This document shows positions 33,217 through 46,639 of a DNA stretch of 64,000 nt, in pieces. The DNA is from Pleurodeles waltl (lineage: Eukaryota > Chordata > Amphibia > Caudata > Salamandridae), in contig NC_090440.1 in assembly GCF_031143425.1 (NCBI RefSeq), positions 335,857,844 to 335,921,843 on the forward strand, given 5' to 3'. The notes under the pieces are model-generated. The model was given only the letters and a program-made list of their open reading frames with translations, searched no databases and had not been told where the DNA came from. Numbering within the stretch: position 1 is the stretch's first letter; each line of letters opens with the position of its first letter. Made by a program: the position numbers and the translations under genes.

Positions 33217-33372
33217 GGCCCATATTTATACTTTTTTAGGGCTGCGTTTGCGCTGCTTTTTAATGCAAAAGCGGTGCAAACTTACATAATCCAATTGTAT
33301 TTTGCAAGTTTGCGCCGCTTGTGCGCCAAAAAGCGGTGCAAATGCGGTGCTAAAAAAGTATAAATATGGCCC
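33217..33372. mobile_element. Short fold-back MITE related to the 'catatttatact' family
   Basis: A 156-bp near-complete palindrome. The ends 'ggcccatatttatactt' and 'aagtataaatatggccc' pair with each other, and the inner arms 'gcggtgcaaa' and 'tttgcgccgc' pair as well. Flanks are TAA and AAA. The terminal motif matches the 0.9-kb MITEs, so it may be a minimal derivative. Confidence 0.85.
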
Positions 33373-34249
33373 AAAATCTCCACAAAACCAGGGCCCTTGC
33401 TGTTATTGATATGACATAAGTGCTTCTTTGTTTTTGTGGAGATGTCCTCATATTCCTGGGCATCAAGAACGCGCCACCAAAATAATTGGGAACACACTGG
33501 GGGTCCCTTTGGCAAGCTGTCCATTATCCTGTCAAAATGTGTGAAGACCTTGGCATACTACGAAGGTGGACAGCGCGGGGCCAGGCAGGCAGAGCCTCCA
33601 GGTGATTTGCACATTTACATACTCATAGCATTTTAAAGCGAGAACCATGGAATCTGTTCTCATCAGGAGAAAACAAGAAAGAACCCACTCATCACAGTCA
33701 CATGCAGATTGTGCTGCAATAGCTCAGTGATGCATTTCCTTACAGGAAAGGATTTCACATTTTAATAGGGGAGGACGGCCACATGGCACTCCTCCCCTGG
33801 CTGATTTTGGCCCTGGGGGACCCCATCCCCTGCAGCCTAGCATTATAATATTTTGTTTTTGAGGAGGAGGGCTGCATATGTATATGTAAACAGATATATG
33901 CGCAACTGGTTACAGTTTGAATAATTTATATCTTATCTTTATATAGATGTATACTACTTTTCCAAAGCAGAAGGGGTGATAACTTTCTATTAAGAATGCT
34001 AGCAACTTTATAACTGAGATGAATTAAAATCATCAAACTCCTCTTTTTCTTATATACTGACCATAATCTCATCTATTCATGCTTGGTCAGGCAGATGAGA
34101 ATTAATGCTGATGTCCAGGCTTTTTCGTACCAGGCTCAAGGTATTTCATGAAGCACTTGTCAATTGCTGTTGTTACTTGGATGCAAGAATTCAACGTCTT
34201 CTCTATCTCTTATCATTGAATTGTGTTTTGAAAGGTGAGTAGTTTTTAA
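33373..34249. other. Unclassified, no gene seen
   Basis: Mixed-composition non-coding sequence. I see no terminus, hairpin series or coding motif. Confidence 0.35.
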
Positions 34250-35270
34250 TAATGTGCAGTTTGGCTTCATTTTCCTAGATGCAGGCTGAGTTAGAGTCCA
34301 AAATCTTGAGCTGCCCATGTTGGAAAAAGAGGCTCCATTTTTGGAGACTTGGTGGATGGAAGTTTGTGGCTCTCTGCAGATTCCAGAACTTACCATCACA
34401 GAAATATGAAGAAAATGTGTTTTTTTCATCAACGTTTGCAAGGGATTAGGTGTCTAGTTTAAAAAAATGTACAGGTTGGCTAGATTTCTTTAAGTGCCGG
34501 CTGAGTTAGGGTCCAAAATCTAGAGCTACTCACATTGGAAAAAGAAGGTCAGTTTTCTGTGGAGAAATCAGATGCATCTATGTTGCATTTAGGTCCATTT
34601 CCTGTCACAGGCACTACGCCTACCCATAGGTACCATTTCTATCAAAACACTTGTGGGAGTATAAAGTAGTAAAACTGTTTTTTGTTCCTCGATATTTCTT
34701 TATTTCAACATTTATTTTTCTTGAGAAAACCTTGCGGAATCTACACATATGACCCCTTGCTGAATTCACAATTGTATATACTTTTCAGAAATGTACTGCT
34801 TTTCTGGATCACCAATGCATTTCATACCATAAACTGGAAGTAGGTTGAGAGCACAAAAAGTAGGGAAAATAGGCTACCTCTTAGAATAATGTCAAAACTG
34901 TGGTACAAAGTTCGTTTTTTTTATTCAGCTCTGCATGTTTCTGAAAGCTGGGAAGATGGTGACTTTAGTACAGCAAACTGTTTGTCGATGTGCTTTTTTG
35001 GGGGAAAAATAGACACTTTTATCTGGAGCACTTTTTCCCCTATTTTTCTCACAAAAACTCACCTGCAGTGGAATCCAAAATCCCTGGTACCTTTAGAATC
35101 CCTAGGATGTTGAAAAAAACGAAATTCAATTTTGCATGGATACCTTATCTGAAAAAAAAGTTATGGAGCCTTAAGCACAAACTACCCCAAATAGCCAAAA
35201 AAGGGCTCAGCACTGGAGGGGGAGGGGGAATGGGAAAAAAGGCGGGGGGATAATAGTGATTGTGTCCCTA
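34250..35270 (+). repeat. Fragment of the piggyBac-type non-autonomous family
   Basis: The text 'ggaagtttgtggctctctgcagattcc' and 'aaatatgaagaaaatgtg' near 34360 parallels 'ggaagtttgtggattcctgcagattcc' and 'aaatatggaaaaaatgtg' near 55210, in the same orientation. Later text about wrinkled 'tggaatccaaaatccctggta' units continues the likeness. Both ends are missing. Confidence 0.55.
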
Positions 35271-37229
35271 TTATGATTACGTGTTTATTTCTTTGAGAAT
35301 GGAATATAGAAAAAAAAAACATTTTCATAAGTCTTTTACTACCTGTTTGCCCAGTTGTCATTTTGTATAGTGCCATTCTGTCAGACTGGAAATGAATGGT
35401 TTTTTTTAAAACTGGAAGGCATACAATACATTTGGTTGTGGGTATGTGTATATGTATATGACATTTCTATAGCACATACCTAGCCAAAAGGCATCAGCAC
35501 TGTACATGGTCTAAGACAAGCATACATCAACTGAGCAAGAGGAGAAGAACGCGTCGTTCGTTATGACCTCTATTCTGAATTATGCAAAATTAATAATATT
35601 GCTAAATGCTGGCTTCGAACCAAACCAAAACCTTCGGCCATCATTTTCAGGTATTAGCATATTGGTACCAAAATGTCAGTCTATGGCATGCTGGATTTGA
35701 GACAATGGTTGTGATTTTACTGTCCCAAACATGCAAGACATGTGCCTAATTTTGATACCAGCACCAGAGAAACTGAAAGAGTTTGTTTTCGATGAACTGC
35801 CAAGGACACAATAGAGGCACGCGGAAGCAAATGCCCTCATCCTCTTTCATACGATGAATATTTTTTTAATATTACACCTTGCTGAGAAATGTATTTCCAC
35901 AGCAGTAGAGATTTTTCAAATGATTTCCTTCAAACAATTCGGATCAGTCTTTGTACTTATGAATAGTAACCTGCTCAGTGTGATACTCTGCTATTCACAA
36001 ACTGACTTTTAATCAGGTGTGTGCTGCAGAACTAAAGTACAGAGCGGAAGGCCCACATGATGGCCCTCTGTAATGCCATGTCGATAAAGCTGAGATTCAA
36101 CATGGTAGCATTTAATCTCATTTGTTCCACAATTGTCTGACTAGTAATATCCTGTCTCATGGTGCAGACCTGGAAGTTCTTAGGTTTACTTGTTTTGCCA
36201 CGAATTGAAAGTGGATATGAATCATTAATCCCCATTTTCCCTTTGTAATATAGCAACCGTGAATCACAAAGTCACACTGAGCTGATCATAATCTCACACT
36301 TCACAGCCTCAGCCAATAACTTCATTTGTCAGGAGAACCTGCCTTTAAGCTTGCAATAGCGATGATTCCCAAAAGATAAGCTGTCTACTAAAGTCTTGTG
36401 TTAACTTTTTTAAATAATATTACCATTCTCTTTCGTAGTTATTTTAAGGTTAGGTTAGCATAAATCAATAATTGTTAATTAGCCCTAAGTGTAGTAAAGC
36501 TTTTTATCTGGCATTTTCTTTCCAGCACCAACTGAAACAAATGAGTGAAGGAGCATTCTGTTTTACCTCTAAACCGCATTACCTCTCAAGTGTATAAAAT
36601 GGGCCTCTAGTTAGATTGCAGTGTACCCACTGAGCGAAGGAAAGCACTTAAGCTTCATGGATAATACTGCCATCTGGGGTATGATATTTGTTCGGTCTCC
36701 AGGTACAGAAGGTTCCCTTTTTACAGTAAAAGTATCGTGCAGCTAGCATAGAAAATGCAATGAAACACTGCATGATTGATGATAGGCCTTCTAAGTGCCT
36801 GTAAATCACCCAGCTTATTATTTTTATCGCACAGGCCTTGGTACATCTCTTTGTGTGAACGCTGAAAATCCAAGATATATCTGGATTTACTTTTGTATAC
36901 GCTGCGAAATATTAGAAAGTGGATCTCCATTGAATCTTTATTGTATTATACAAACAATAAATGTTTGCACTGAAATAAAACCACTGCATTGCTCTGTATT
37001 TCTTTGTTGTGTTTATTGTTTGATTCACATCTATCCGCAACAGGTCCATGAGACATCTACTCATATGTGTTTCATAGACATAAGGCATGTATTTGTACAC
37101 AGTGGCGTAATGATACTTGAGGGGGTCCACCTGCACAGTTAATGGAGGGGCCCCCTCACCAGACTCTCTCAGGGGGTTTCAGGCCAGTGTAGTTTCGCCC
37201 CCCCCCCCACACTGCAGGTGCTACAAGGG
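35271..37229. other. Unclassified, no gene seen
   Basis: AT-rich DNA without a supported gene. A C-run lies just before 37210. Reading frames here lack recognisable domains. Confidence 0.35.
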
Positions 37230-38295
37230 TGCTAGAAATGGGGTCTCTGGTTGGCAGTCAGTTTGACCTCTGTCCAAGCAGAGACCCTCGCTCTGGTCAG
37301 GGTAAGGGAGTTACATTCCTCAGACAACCACTGATCACCCCCTTGGATAGCTTGGCACAAGCAGTTAGGCTTATCTCAGAGGCAATGTGTAAAGTATTTG
37401 TACCAACACACACAGTAATACAGTGAAAACACCACAAGAGCACTCAACGACAGTTTAAAAGAATAGCCAATATTTATCTAACTCAAACAAGACCAAAATG
37501 ACAAACATCCAACATTCACAAGCCAAGATATGATTTTTTTAAATTGAAATAAGTCTTAACTCATAGAAATCAAAATGTAAGCAATGCATCCATTCCTGAC
37601 TCGCAAATGAGGATGTGCGTTGATTCTTCTTTGGTCAGATAGGTAATGGGTAGTTTCTCTTTCCCACAGAAGAGCGATGTGTCGATTTCTGGATGAGCAG
37701 CATCGGGTCCGTGCAGGTTCATGGTGGTTTTGACGCCAAATGATGATGCATGCAAAATCCTGGAGCACAATGGTGAAGAGGCAACGCTGCATGGGGGATG
37801 TGTCAATTTCTGTAGCTGCAAGCAAGTTTTACATCGATTGTCCAGCAGATATACAGGTGCTGCATCAATTTCAGCAGCTGCAAGTGAGTGCTGTGTTGAT
37901 TTTTCAGACAGAAAGCAGGTGCTGTGTCAATTTTTCCCCAACTCGGCTCCGGTGTGGGGATTTCAGCCATGGCTCCGCCAGCTTCTCCTTTCAAGGGCCC
38001 AGGGACTGGATAGGGCACTACTTGGAAGGGTAGGAGTCTCAGCAAGAGAGTCCAGGTGCTGGCAGAGGAAGTCTTTGAAGGCTCTGACACTTTAAAACAG
38101 GGTGCAAGCTCAGTTCAAGCCCTTGGAGACACTTCACATGCAGAAAAACACAGCAAAGGCCAGTCTTTGTCCTCTCTAAGGTAGAAGAAGCAACTGCAGG
38201 CCAACCCAGCAAAGCATACTCACAGGCAAAGGGGCAGTACTCTTTCTCCAGCTCTTCAGCTCTTCTTCTTGGCAGAGGTTCCTCTTGATCCAGAG
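37230..38295 (-). mobile_element. Truncated LTR, same family as 22902-26759
   Basis: Starts 'tgctagaaatggggtctctgg', the reverse complement of the far end of the 22902-26759 LTR, and follows it through 'tttgtaccaacacacacagta' to 'gtcctctctaaggtagaag' and 'aaaggggcagtactctttc' near 38240. Homology stops near 38295, so the other end is lost. Confidence 0.78.
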
Positions 38296-38505
38296 GCAAT
38301 CTGTGAGGACAGACGCAGCCATTTCAGGTGCAGGTTTCAGCTCCCCCCCTCTAGCCCAGGAGGCTCATCAGGCCATGTAAGCCACTTGTCAGATCCCTTT
38401 GCATCACTAAATGCAGCCTCGCGCCAATGCAAGCACTGTTGCACTATACAGCAAGGGTCTCTGCATTACAGGCAGGATTTATTTTGTGCAGGAAGGGACA
38501 CCTTC

Positions 38506-39480
38506 TGTTACATGGTCCATAAACTGAGTTTGTGGCTCAGCTCTTCAGGGTTTCCATTCACATCCACAAGTAACATGAGTGAACTTAGCTCAACACACCA
38601 TGCTTCAATGTGAAGGACAGGTTTTTGGAGCCCAGCAGAACCCTACCCAATACATAGTTGAAGTGGTGTTAATCTTGTTGGGTTACTAACAGTCCCTAAA
38701 CAGGGAACCATGGACTCGGTGGGTGATCAGAAACAAAACAGTTTAGTTCTCTTCAATCAAACATACACAAGATGTGCTAAAATAAAGACAATGTAAATAT
38801 TAAAGAGCGTGTTTATTGCTACCAATGCACCATCACATCTAAAATAACATCAACATGTCTAAAACAACTACACAATATTTGATTAAACCACCACAAATGC
38901 ATGTTGCGAACAATGAGAATAAAATGAACATTTTTACCATGGTTAATATGTCATCTAAAAACCTAACACCCTAAAACCTACTTCTATGTGCCAAGCTAGG
39001 AGTGCATGGAATATAGCGCAAATTGCATGTAGATATCCATAGGAAGGATGAGCACACAACATACCTTTTGAATCCTAGAACACTTTCGTTATCAGGATTC
39101 ACGGAGAACGTTTTCCCTGCAAAGGGCAAAAATACATTCAGCATCAGTAACAACTCCTCCTGGGAGCAGACTAAGTATCAGCTTTCAGCACAACGTGGCA
39201 GGCAGGATAGTCTTCTGGTCTGGCATCATCTTGCTCTCAATAATAACATGTTGTCAAGTGTCAGTTCTTTTATGCTTTATCTTCCTTGAGATGAAAATTG
39301 CAAGGAATGCTTAATTAAACCAAGAAGCTAGTCTGATACGCATTTTGAAAATATAAGGTAAAAGTACAATAAATTGGCATTTTCACAGTTCTTGGAAAGA
39401 TAAGGACAGGCTTAAAATGGAGTTGGGCCTTATGTCTTTACATCACGCTCAGCTTGTATGTCTGAATTGTGATGTCATAT
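38506..39480 (-). mobile_element. 3' LTR of an endogenous retrovirus
   Basis: Begins 'tgttac' on the + strand and matches the segment from 50075 ('tgttat') over most of 0.8 kb. On the minus strand it carries a TATA-like 'gcataaaag' near 39275 and an AATAAA at 38817-38812, at the same relative places as in the other LTR. The text 'cttaaaatggagttgggcc' near 39412 matches sequence at 56853 beyond the insertion in the 5' LTR. The right boundary is not fixed. Confidence 0.75.
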
Positions 39481-40439
39481 GGGGACAGATATATGGGGAT
39501 TTGTCTAATTTATAAGGACATCCATGCAGAACACTGAGATATAAAATTCAATAGTTAGCTAATGTCACACTATTTGTAATAGACATATGAAGCATAACAT
39601 GAGTACACATACATAATGTAATATCATAAAAGCATAATTACATAAAACAGCAACAATAAATGCAGTAAGTTCTGCATGAATATGTTTAAACAAGATTTGC
39701 ATATACCGATCAATAGAACAGTAAAATGTAATAATATGTGCATCATCATAAGAACATTTACATTGGCTGAGAGGGATGCATGTTGATGATCAAACAGATC
39801 AGGCATGCTACCGATTATGTCAATGAAAAATTATGCAACTTTAAAAAGAAAAAGTTAAAATAAACATAGGCCATAAACAGTATCATTATTTTGAGTCTCG
39901 GCAGTAAATTAGGGTTCTGTTTTTAATCCTCATCTGAGGACATATCAGCGTCATCTGACGCACAAGCAGCATGAGTGGGGTCATTGTGAAATCCAATTAA
40001 TGCATGTTTCTTGTTTTTGTTAGCCCACACATGAGAATGATCAGCTATCAGTTGCAGTTTTAAAGTACTCAGTGATGGTGAGCGTACTGAATTCGGATAC
40101 TAAAATGTTAACATCGTGTCAAGGAGTGCCATTGTTGAGGTTGATCCTTCATATTTTGTATTAGGGATAAATGCTCTGCATTGAGTTTGGTGTGAATGCA
40201 ATGGTTAAAACAAAATTTCCACATCAAGTGAAAGCCACTGAAGGTTTCTCTAGATGTAAATCCAAGACAGTTTCAGCTTGACAGTTCATACACCAGACTA
40301 TGGGTTTTACCTGTACATTGTCTATTTTTACAAAAATATATCATCCACCTCTCACTAAGCTCAGAAAGACAAGAATGTGCCAGATAAAGTGCTAGGGTCT
40401 CATTGCATCTTTGTTCAGCTGGATAGGTGCAGGAGAAAT

Positions 40440-42232
40440 ATGACACTACCGCAGCACATGAGCAAAAGAAGGGTCGGAAATACTCAACAGATGTGTAGAA
40501 GCAGCACAGAACAAAGGCGAAAAAAACAATGGAATCAGTCCAAATACTGCATTTAATCCAGTCACCAGACCAGATCCAATGATCTTAAAAAGAAGCACAA
40601 TGCCATTTGTTGAGGACAAATTAAAAATCGAATGCATGATATGAGTGACTTTGGGTATTGCGTCTTTAACAGACTGTGATACACTGAAATCGTTTTGGCT
40701 ATCTGTAAATTGGATGTTTTTGCAGTAGAAGTCAAAGGAACTTCTTTTGTAGCAACACTATGACCAACTTGCTAATTTTGTCAAAATACATGCTTCTCAT
40801 ATCAGTACTAGGCCAAGGGACATTTTTGATTACTTGTAGAGGCAGTGAGCACAAGGTGCTTTCACAGCAATGTATTGTTTTGGAAACCGTTGACAAATAT
40901 AACTGGCCTAGTTTCAAGTCACAGAAAGTAAACAAATAGGAGCCACTGTCCAGTAATTCACGGTGTGTGACTGATAAAATACAACTTAACCTGGTATCAA
41001 AGTGCTACACATTCCATGCAATGAACTAGTATCACAGAGAAGTGATTCTTCTAACGGGTTTCGATCACTGGATGTATTAATAAAACACAGGTTCATCTTT
41101 ATTCAAGCACATGTAGGACAATGGAACGTACACAAATAAAGCTGATGTGAATCATGCATTGCTCTGTACCAGTCTAATAATTTGCATTTCTGACAGTTGT
41201 GAAAAAGAAATGTTGTGTTTGGTAGGGAAATACTGCAGTGCATCAACCAGGTAATAGGTGAATGGTCGCTAACAGAAAATGGTGCTTCTTCCATTTGTTT
41301 GACACTAAGCAAAGCATAAGTGGATTCTTTTTTCACCATTGTTTTCTCTGCTACGGCCAGATATGAAGGTTCAAAAACAACTATTTCATTTAGAAATTGC
41401 CAAGGCATGAAGCTTGATCTGAGTGTGTGTAATGCCTTAACTAATTGTTTGATAGTTCTTAATTGAGCCTGATCATGTTGTAACACACCCAAGTCCTTAA
41501 TAAGGTTTGAAGCAGAGGTTAGGATGTGATTTAATAAATATACTCTCTTAGTGAGAAACATTGTTTGCAGGTGGATCAGGTTGTTTAGCTTTAGGACCAG
41601 GGGTGTTGGCAAAATAAATGATGCATGGAGGTATTAGAATCAAAGGGCCGTAAGGGCCATAAATCTAAACCTTCTGAGGGGATCTGACACATGCAGATAT
41701 TAGAATCAAAGGGCCATAAAGCTAAACCTTTTGAAGGGAATTGAGTGGAATTACATCCATTTTGGATCATTTGATATATATCTGAATCAGAAACATTCAT
41801 TTGCGATTGGCAATTGCTAAACAGAGTTAAATTAACGTTTGGCATAGAAAGCTTTTTAAAGCACTTCCACACAGGTAGTCTTCTGGATGGTTTTGTTTAG
41901 GAAAATCATTTTTTTAGGGATAATGATGCCCCAAATAAGGCCTCTTTGTCTAGAATATGCGTAAATATTGCCCCTTAAATACGTTTCTCATCAACATTTT
42001 CTTTCCAATTCTCATAGCCTTGGATGGCCAAGTTATGACTAAATTCATTTGGATAACTCAGCTTGCAAGTGATGATTGCAAGTTTTTGAAGTTGTTGACT
42101 TTTTGAAGAATGAAAAGCTGAGGTATGTGACCTGTCATCACTTATGGAGTAAAGAAAGGTCTTTAAGAAATTTGGGTGAATTTTAAGGTGGAGCTTGGCA
42201 ATGCTTCTATTGAGTGTAATTGTGTGTTTCAC
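40440..42232 (-). pseudogene. Possible retroviral env region (decayed)
   Basis: Minus-strand frames between pol and the 3' LTR. They contain scattered cysteines, several N-glycosylation-type sites (NVS, NST, NTT), a leucine-rich helical stretch near 41500-41590 and a hydrophobic membrane-type segment near 40515-40600 followed by a short tail. This order and position fit a retroviral envelope protein, but I recognise no diagnostic motif. Stops and frameshifts divide it into at least four pieces. It could equally be an unrelated retroviral accessory region. Confidence 0.4.
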
Positions 42233-43785
42233 CAGGCTAGACTTTTTTGCATATGAAATAATGGGCAGAGTGATGATAACATTACATTTCTTTATAATTC
42301 AAAGTAGCATATGCCTTTACATTAAACATCATTAATTTAACAATCTCTGTATGCCAGTTTATTGAAAGAGAACCATTAATAACAATGTCATTCATATAAA
42401 CTATGAGATCATAAGGTAATTACAATGTCTCAGTATGTCCCATAATTTGACATGGAACTTTTTCCGAAGCTATGCCCTCACACATAGGGTAAGCTGTGAT
42501 GTTTGCAGAGTAGAGATGTCTTTGAGATCTGTCAGATGAAAGATGTGGCTAAAGTTCATGAAGCACAGGTTGTACAACTGTTCTTTCTGGAAGGTAGTGT
42601 TCATTTAGTAGTAATAGAGCAGTAATTATTGCTGAGAGCCACATGATGTGTAAAAACCGTATGATGAGTATGATGAGTGATTCAAATGTAGGACCAAGGT
42701 GGAATCAAGTACCTGTCTAAAATAGGTGTAAAACAATCTACTGTATAAAGTAATGTGCAGTGAAAAATACTCTGAACCGTTCGCATATTCAATTGTTTCC
42801 AGAAAGAGCATCAGTTCGACTGATGTGAGCTTAGCTGGTACTTCAAATGTGATCATAGAGTTGAGTGAAACCTTTGCAACTGTAGTGATGACTGCATTCA
42901 GATTTGTCATTGGAGTTCATTGCTCTATGTAGAGTTGGAGATGCAGTATGCTAAAATATCCCTGGCTGGGAACTCAAGCTAGTGATGTAACTGCTCTCAC
43001 TAAGGGAGATGTTATTCAGAGTAGAGAGAGGCCGAATCATTCTTGGTGTCTGCGATGCTCTGATATAGATCTATACAGAATTAGCTACATAGTGCTTTTG
43101 AACATGGTTGGTAGACACCTGTGGGCTTTTCCTGAACCAGTCAAAGCAGGTTGAATGACAGTTTTTTTGCTCTTTACCTTAAGAACTGCACAGTTTGTTC
43201 CGTAAGATGGTTCAAAAGCTCGCTTGTCATGAATCTTTAATTAAATAGATCCCCCACTTTAGGGATCCATCTTTGCTAGTGGTAGTTTCAGGATTATTCA
43301 CATTTAACAGATTGTCTCTGATTTTTTATATACTCAGTATCAAAGTTTTCCAGATCAAACCTTTCTTCACCCACCACCTTCCCCAGATTATCCTGGCCAG
43401 GCACGTACAGAGTAACTCTGAAGAGAACCTCATGTGGAGTGTGTGCCGTCAATATTCATCTAGGTAAGTTATTCAATGCTCTCTGGACTTCATACAGAGT
43501 ATGGTCCCATCTAAGTCCTCAACTTAGTACTGTAGTAGGCTAAGCATGTGTAAGCATGCCATTATCCCTCTCAAATAACCCCTTGGATTCTGCACTCAAA
43601 GGGTTGTTAAATTGCAGGCAAAACTCCTAGTACAGACATGTTATCCCTGTAAGGCTTGGAGGGGGTGTAGGGCTGTTATCCAAGTGAAATTAATTAACGG
43701 CCCCATCGCTACCAACAGGAGTTGCCTGGGGTATCCTAAAAGCAGACAGTTTAATCATCCGACAAATGTTAAACTTCCTGACATA
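42233..43785 (-). other. Retroviral interior, unassigned
   Basis: Lies between the possible env and the pol remnant. Short minus-strand frames (such as 42626-42910) have no domain I can name; integrase or RNase H would be expected here, but their motifs were not found. Confidence 0.35.
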
Positions 43786-43955
43786 GAGCCTGATTTAGAG
43801 CTTGGCAGACAGATTACTTCATCCTAAACATGACAGATATCTCGTTCACTATATTGGAATTTCCATAGGATATATTGGAATCATGATATGGTGGACTGGA
43901 TAGCTATCATGTTTGCGATGGCGTAACCCCATCAGCCGAACTCTAAATCAGGCCC
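43786..43955. mobile_element. Short MITE, 'gcctgatttagag' family
   Basis: A 170-bp element with inverted ends 'gagcctgatttagagcttgg' and the complement of 'cgaactctaaatcaggccc', about 32 bp long with mismatches. It is flanked by ATA at 43783-43785 and 43956-43958. The 3-bp duplication suggests a Harbinger-type origin. Confidence 0.85.
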
Positions 43956-45104
43956 ATAGTCTCTAATTTGTTAATATAAAAAAGGCCACAAGTAGCATTG
44001 TTGTAGCAGTGTTACAGTTGCATTAACCCCAGCATGGACAGATGCCAATCCAATAAGAGCTTCCCTGATTAAATCTTCTCTGGCTAGCTTGTTAGGTATT
44101 ATCCTGTCTCCCACTCCTGGTAGAGTGACTACAGGCATGTGCTATGAATTAAGGGTGCAGGAATATTTAGGAGGAAATCCTGTGGGAGGCTTCTAGCCTT
44201 GTTTAGTGGTAAAGATAGCTTTTAAAATATCTGTGTTGGTGCTACAGTCTGATTTGCACCTGTGGCAGCTCAATCACCTATACAGTTCTCTTTAGCACAA
44301 ATTCTATCATGCTGATGGTCCAAAGTGTGCCTCACATGGACCAATGGGAGCTAATCTTGTAAGACAGCTGCCCTACACCAATGTTGTTTATCTTCAACTG
44401 ATTTGCCCTTTGAATCCTTCAATCCATTCAATTCCCAAATGGTGAAAATCAAAATTGTACCATTACACACAGAAACACGAATCCGACAATATGAGTGTGA
44501 GAACTGATGGATAAACCTTTTGCAATGCAAGTAACAGAGCATATAGTTCAAAGAGTTTCACAGTGCTCTTGCTTAAGATCTTATGGCCTCATTTACAAAT
44601 GGCCTGCATGTCAATCTGGCACTTTTTTTGATGCACCAGAAGCATAGGCTACAGAGCCATATCTACATGGCTACCCTAAGCTGGTTTGTGTGGCTTTACA
44701 TGACCTTGTAGATATTGACCCCTTTCACACATTTCTCTTCCTGTTAGGGGCATTCCATGGGTGTTACGGTGGGTGTTCCCAGGCAATACCCATGGAATCT
44801 GCGGCATTACCAGATTGCATAGAACTTGAACTTTGTTCCTACCACTGGGTGAGCAGAAACATCTACTCTGATAAGGCTGAAAGGACAAGGCTTATGGACT
44901 AGGACAAATGTGTTGTTGATGTTGGTCACAAGCATTAGGAATACTTGCTTTTGTGGTCACCTCTAGTGCTGGTACAGGAGAAAAGACCATCATGAGTTTT
45001 CCTGTGCCAAAGGGTGCTCCTTCAAGTTAGCCATTCAAAAGGGCTTTTCCAATGGAAAATGTGCTTCAGTTTTAGAATTCAAGTGAGTCACAGGGCAGAT
45101 CCAA
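43956..45104. other. Retroviral interior or unassigned sequence
   Basis: No gene recognised. Near 44584 a 'ggcctcatttacaa' motif looks like one end of another MITE, but no partner end was found. Confidence 0.35.
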
Positions 45105-46290
45105 GAGCTCAAAATCTACAGACTCATCTTGCAACAACCACAGCACAGAAACCAGTATCATTGTAGCAACTGACCATATCCAGGCCACCATGGACAAAGG
45201 AGGAACTAAAGCACTCATACTATTTGATCTCTCCTCAGCCTTCCACACCATCTCCAACAGCACCCTCACCACAATGCCCCACAATTCTCATATAAATGGC
45301 CCACTCTGTCCTCTCCAACATGACCTAGCGAACCAGCGAATCAGGCTCCTACCCTACACCTCTGAAATCAAGTCCCTCAAAGAACATCACTAAGCCCCAT
45401 CCTTTTCAATGTCTACATGGCACCTTTTGCCAACTTCATAAGATCACACAAAATCAATATTGGATCCTACACAGATGACACCCTGCTCATCTTTCCCTCA
45501 CAGACAACAACCACACCACCAGCACCAACTTTAACACCTACATTTGTAACATAGTAAAGTGAATGAAACAGAATTGCCTAAAGCTCATCACAGATAAAAC
45601 TTAAGTCATGATCTTTGGAAACAAGTGCTTTCCATGGGATTCCTCCTGGTGGCCAACAGATCTGGGACCCGTGCCAATCCCCACTGTCCACGCCAAAATC
45701 CTCAGCATCATCATGGACAACATTTTCAGGATGGTGCAAATTAGTGAACACTGTCACCTCCTAATGCTTCTTCATCCAACATATGCTCCACAAAATATTC
45801 CATTGGATCCCTACCAATACTCAGAATACCACCACCAGAGTCATCCTCAACATACCCTGCAACACACACATCACACTCCACTTCAAAGAGCTACACTGGC
45901 TACAAATCCAGAAAGAATGCCAATTCAAACTGCTCACCCATGCTTACAAAACCCTTCACAATTTGGGACTTGCCTTCTACAAACACTGCCTCAACTTCCG
46001 CCAACCCCCCAGTAAACTGAGTCAGCACAAATACCCTGCATCTCCAGGAACAAGTCCCCGAGGGCGCTCCTTCTCCTATGCTAAATCCTAGAATGATCTT
46101 CCACACAACATCAGGACCTCCCAATCCCTTCTCAAATTCTGCAAGAATCAGATGACTTGGTTATTCAATGAGGAGTCAGATTGGCCTACTCACCTACCCA
46201 GCACTCGGATACCTTTATGGTGGTAAGCACAATCTACAGATGCACATAACATAGCAAAACATGACATAACATAACAAAACAATGGGAACA
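45105..46290 (+). pseudogene. L2/CR1-type LINE, RT to 3' tail
   Basis: Plus-strand remnant of a non-LTR retrotransposon inserted in the retroviral interior. In shifting frames it reads 'TMDKGGTKALILFDLSSAFH' (RT block A), 'SPILFNVYMAPFANF', 'YTDDTLLIF' (catalytic box, 45470-45495), 'NCLKLITDKT', and the C-terminal 'LHWLQIQKECQFKLLTHAYK' region. It ends in short 'acataacatagcaaaac' tail repeats at 46245-46285, the usual L2-like 3' signature. There are frameshifts and stops. The clade matches the LINE at 540-1430 (both have YTDD). Confidence 0.88.
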
Positions 46291-46639
46291 GACTGTCCCT
46301 CATTGTAGATGACATTGGTACAAGCAGGGTAACTTGGTATGTCTCAAAGAACTAGATTAGGTTTACTATGCCTAGTTTGTAAATATTATGTCTCAAGCAT
46401 GTCTTTTTGCAAAGGATGTAAGATACCAGTGTGCCTGCTCGTCCACTGTTTTTTGCTGAAAACTTGGGAGAAATCAAGTCATATACGCGCTTCACATGTT
46501 CAGCATAGTGTGGAAAGTACGTTTGTCTGGCAGCTAAGGAATCTCAGGAGGAATTGCAACTTTTTCAGTGTGTTTGGAGGCTACAAGATAGCACACTTCT
46601 GGAGGTATCAGAAGCCAGACCCTAGCTCATATCCAAGGA
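46291..46639 (-). other. Retroviral interior downstream of the RT
   Basis: Short stretch between the LINE tail and the RT remnant. No motif recognised. Confidence 0.35.

Noticed and set aside
42360..42480. Short minus-strand 'VYMNDIV' string resembling an RT Y-x-D-D box
   Set aside because: The first Asp is Asn and no other RT blocks surround it; the real RT remnant of this provirus is at 46640-47260.
44584..44700. Possible MITE starting 'ggcctcatttacaa'
   Set aside because: Only one end can be seen; no inverted partner or target duplication was found.
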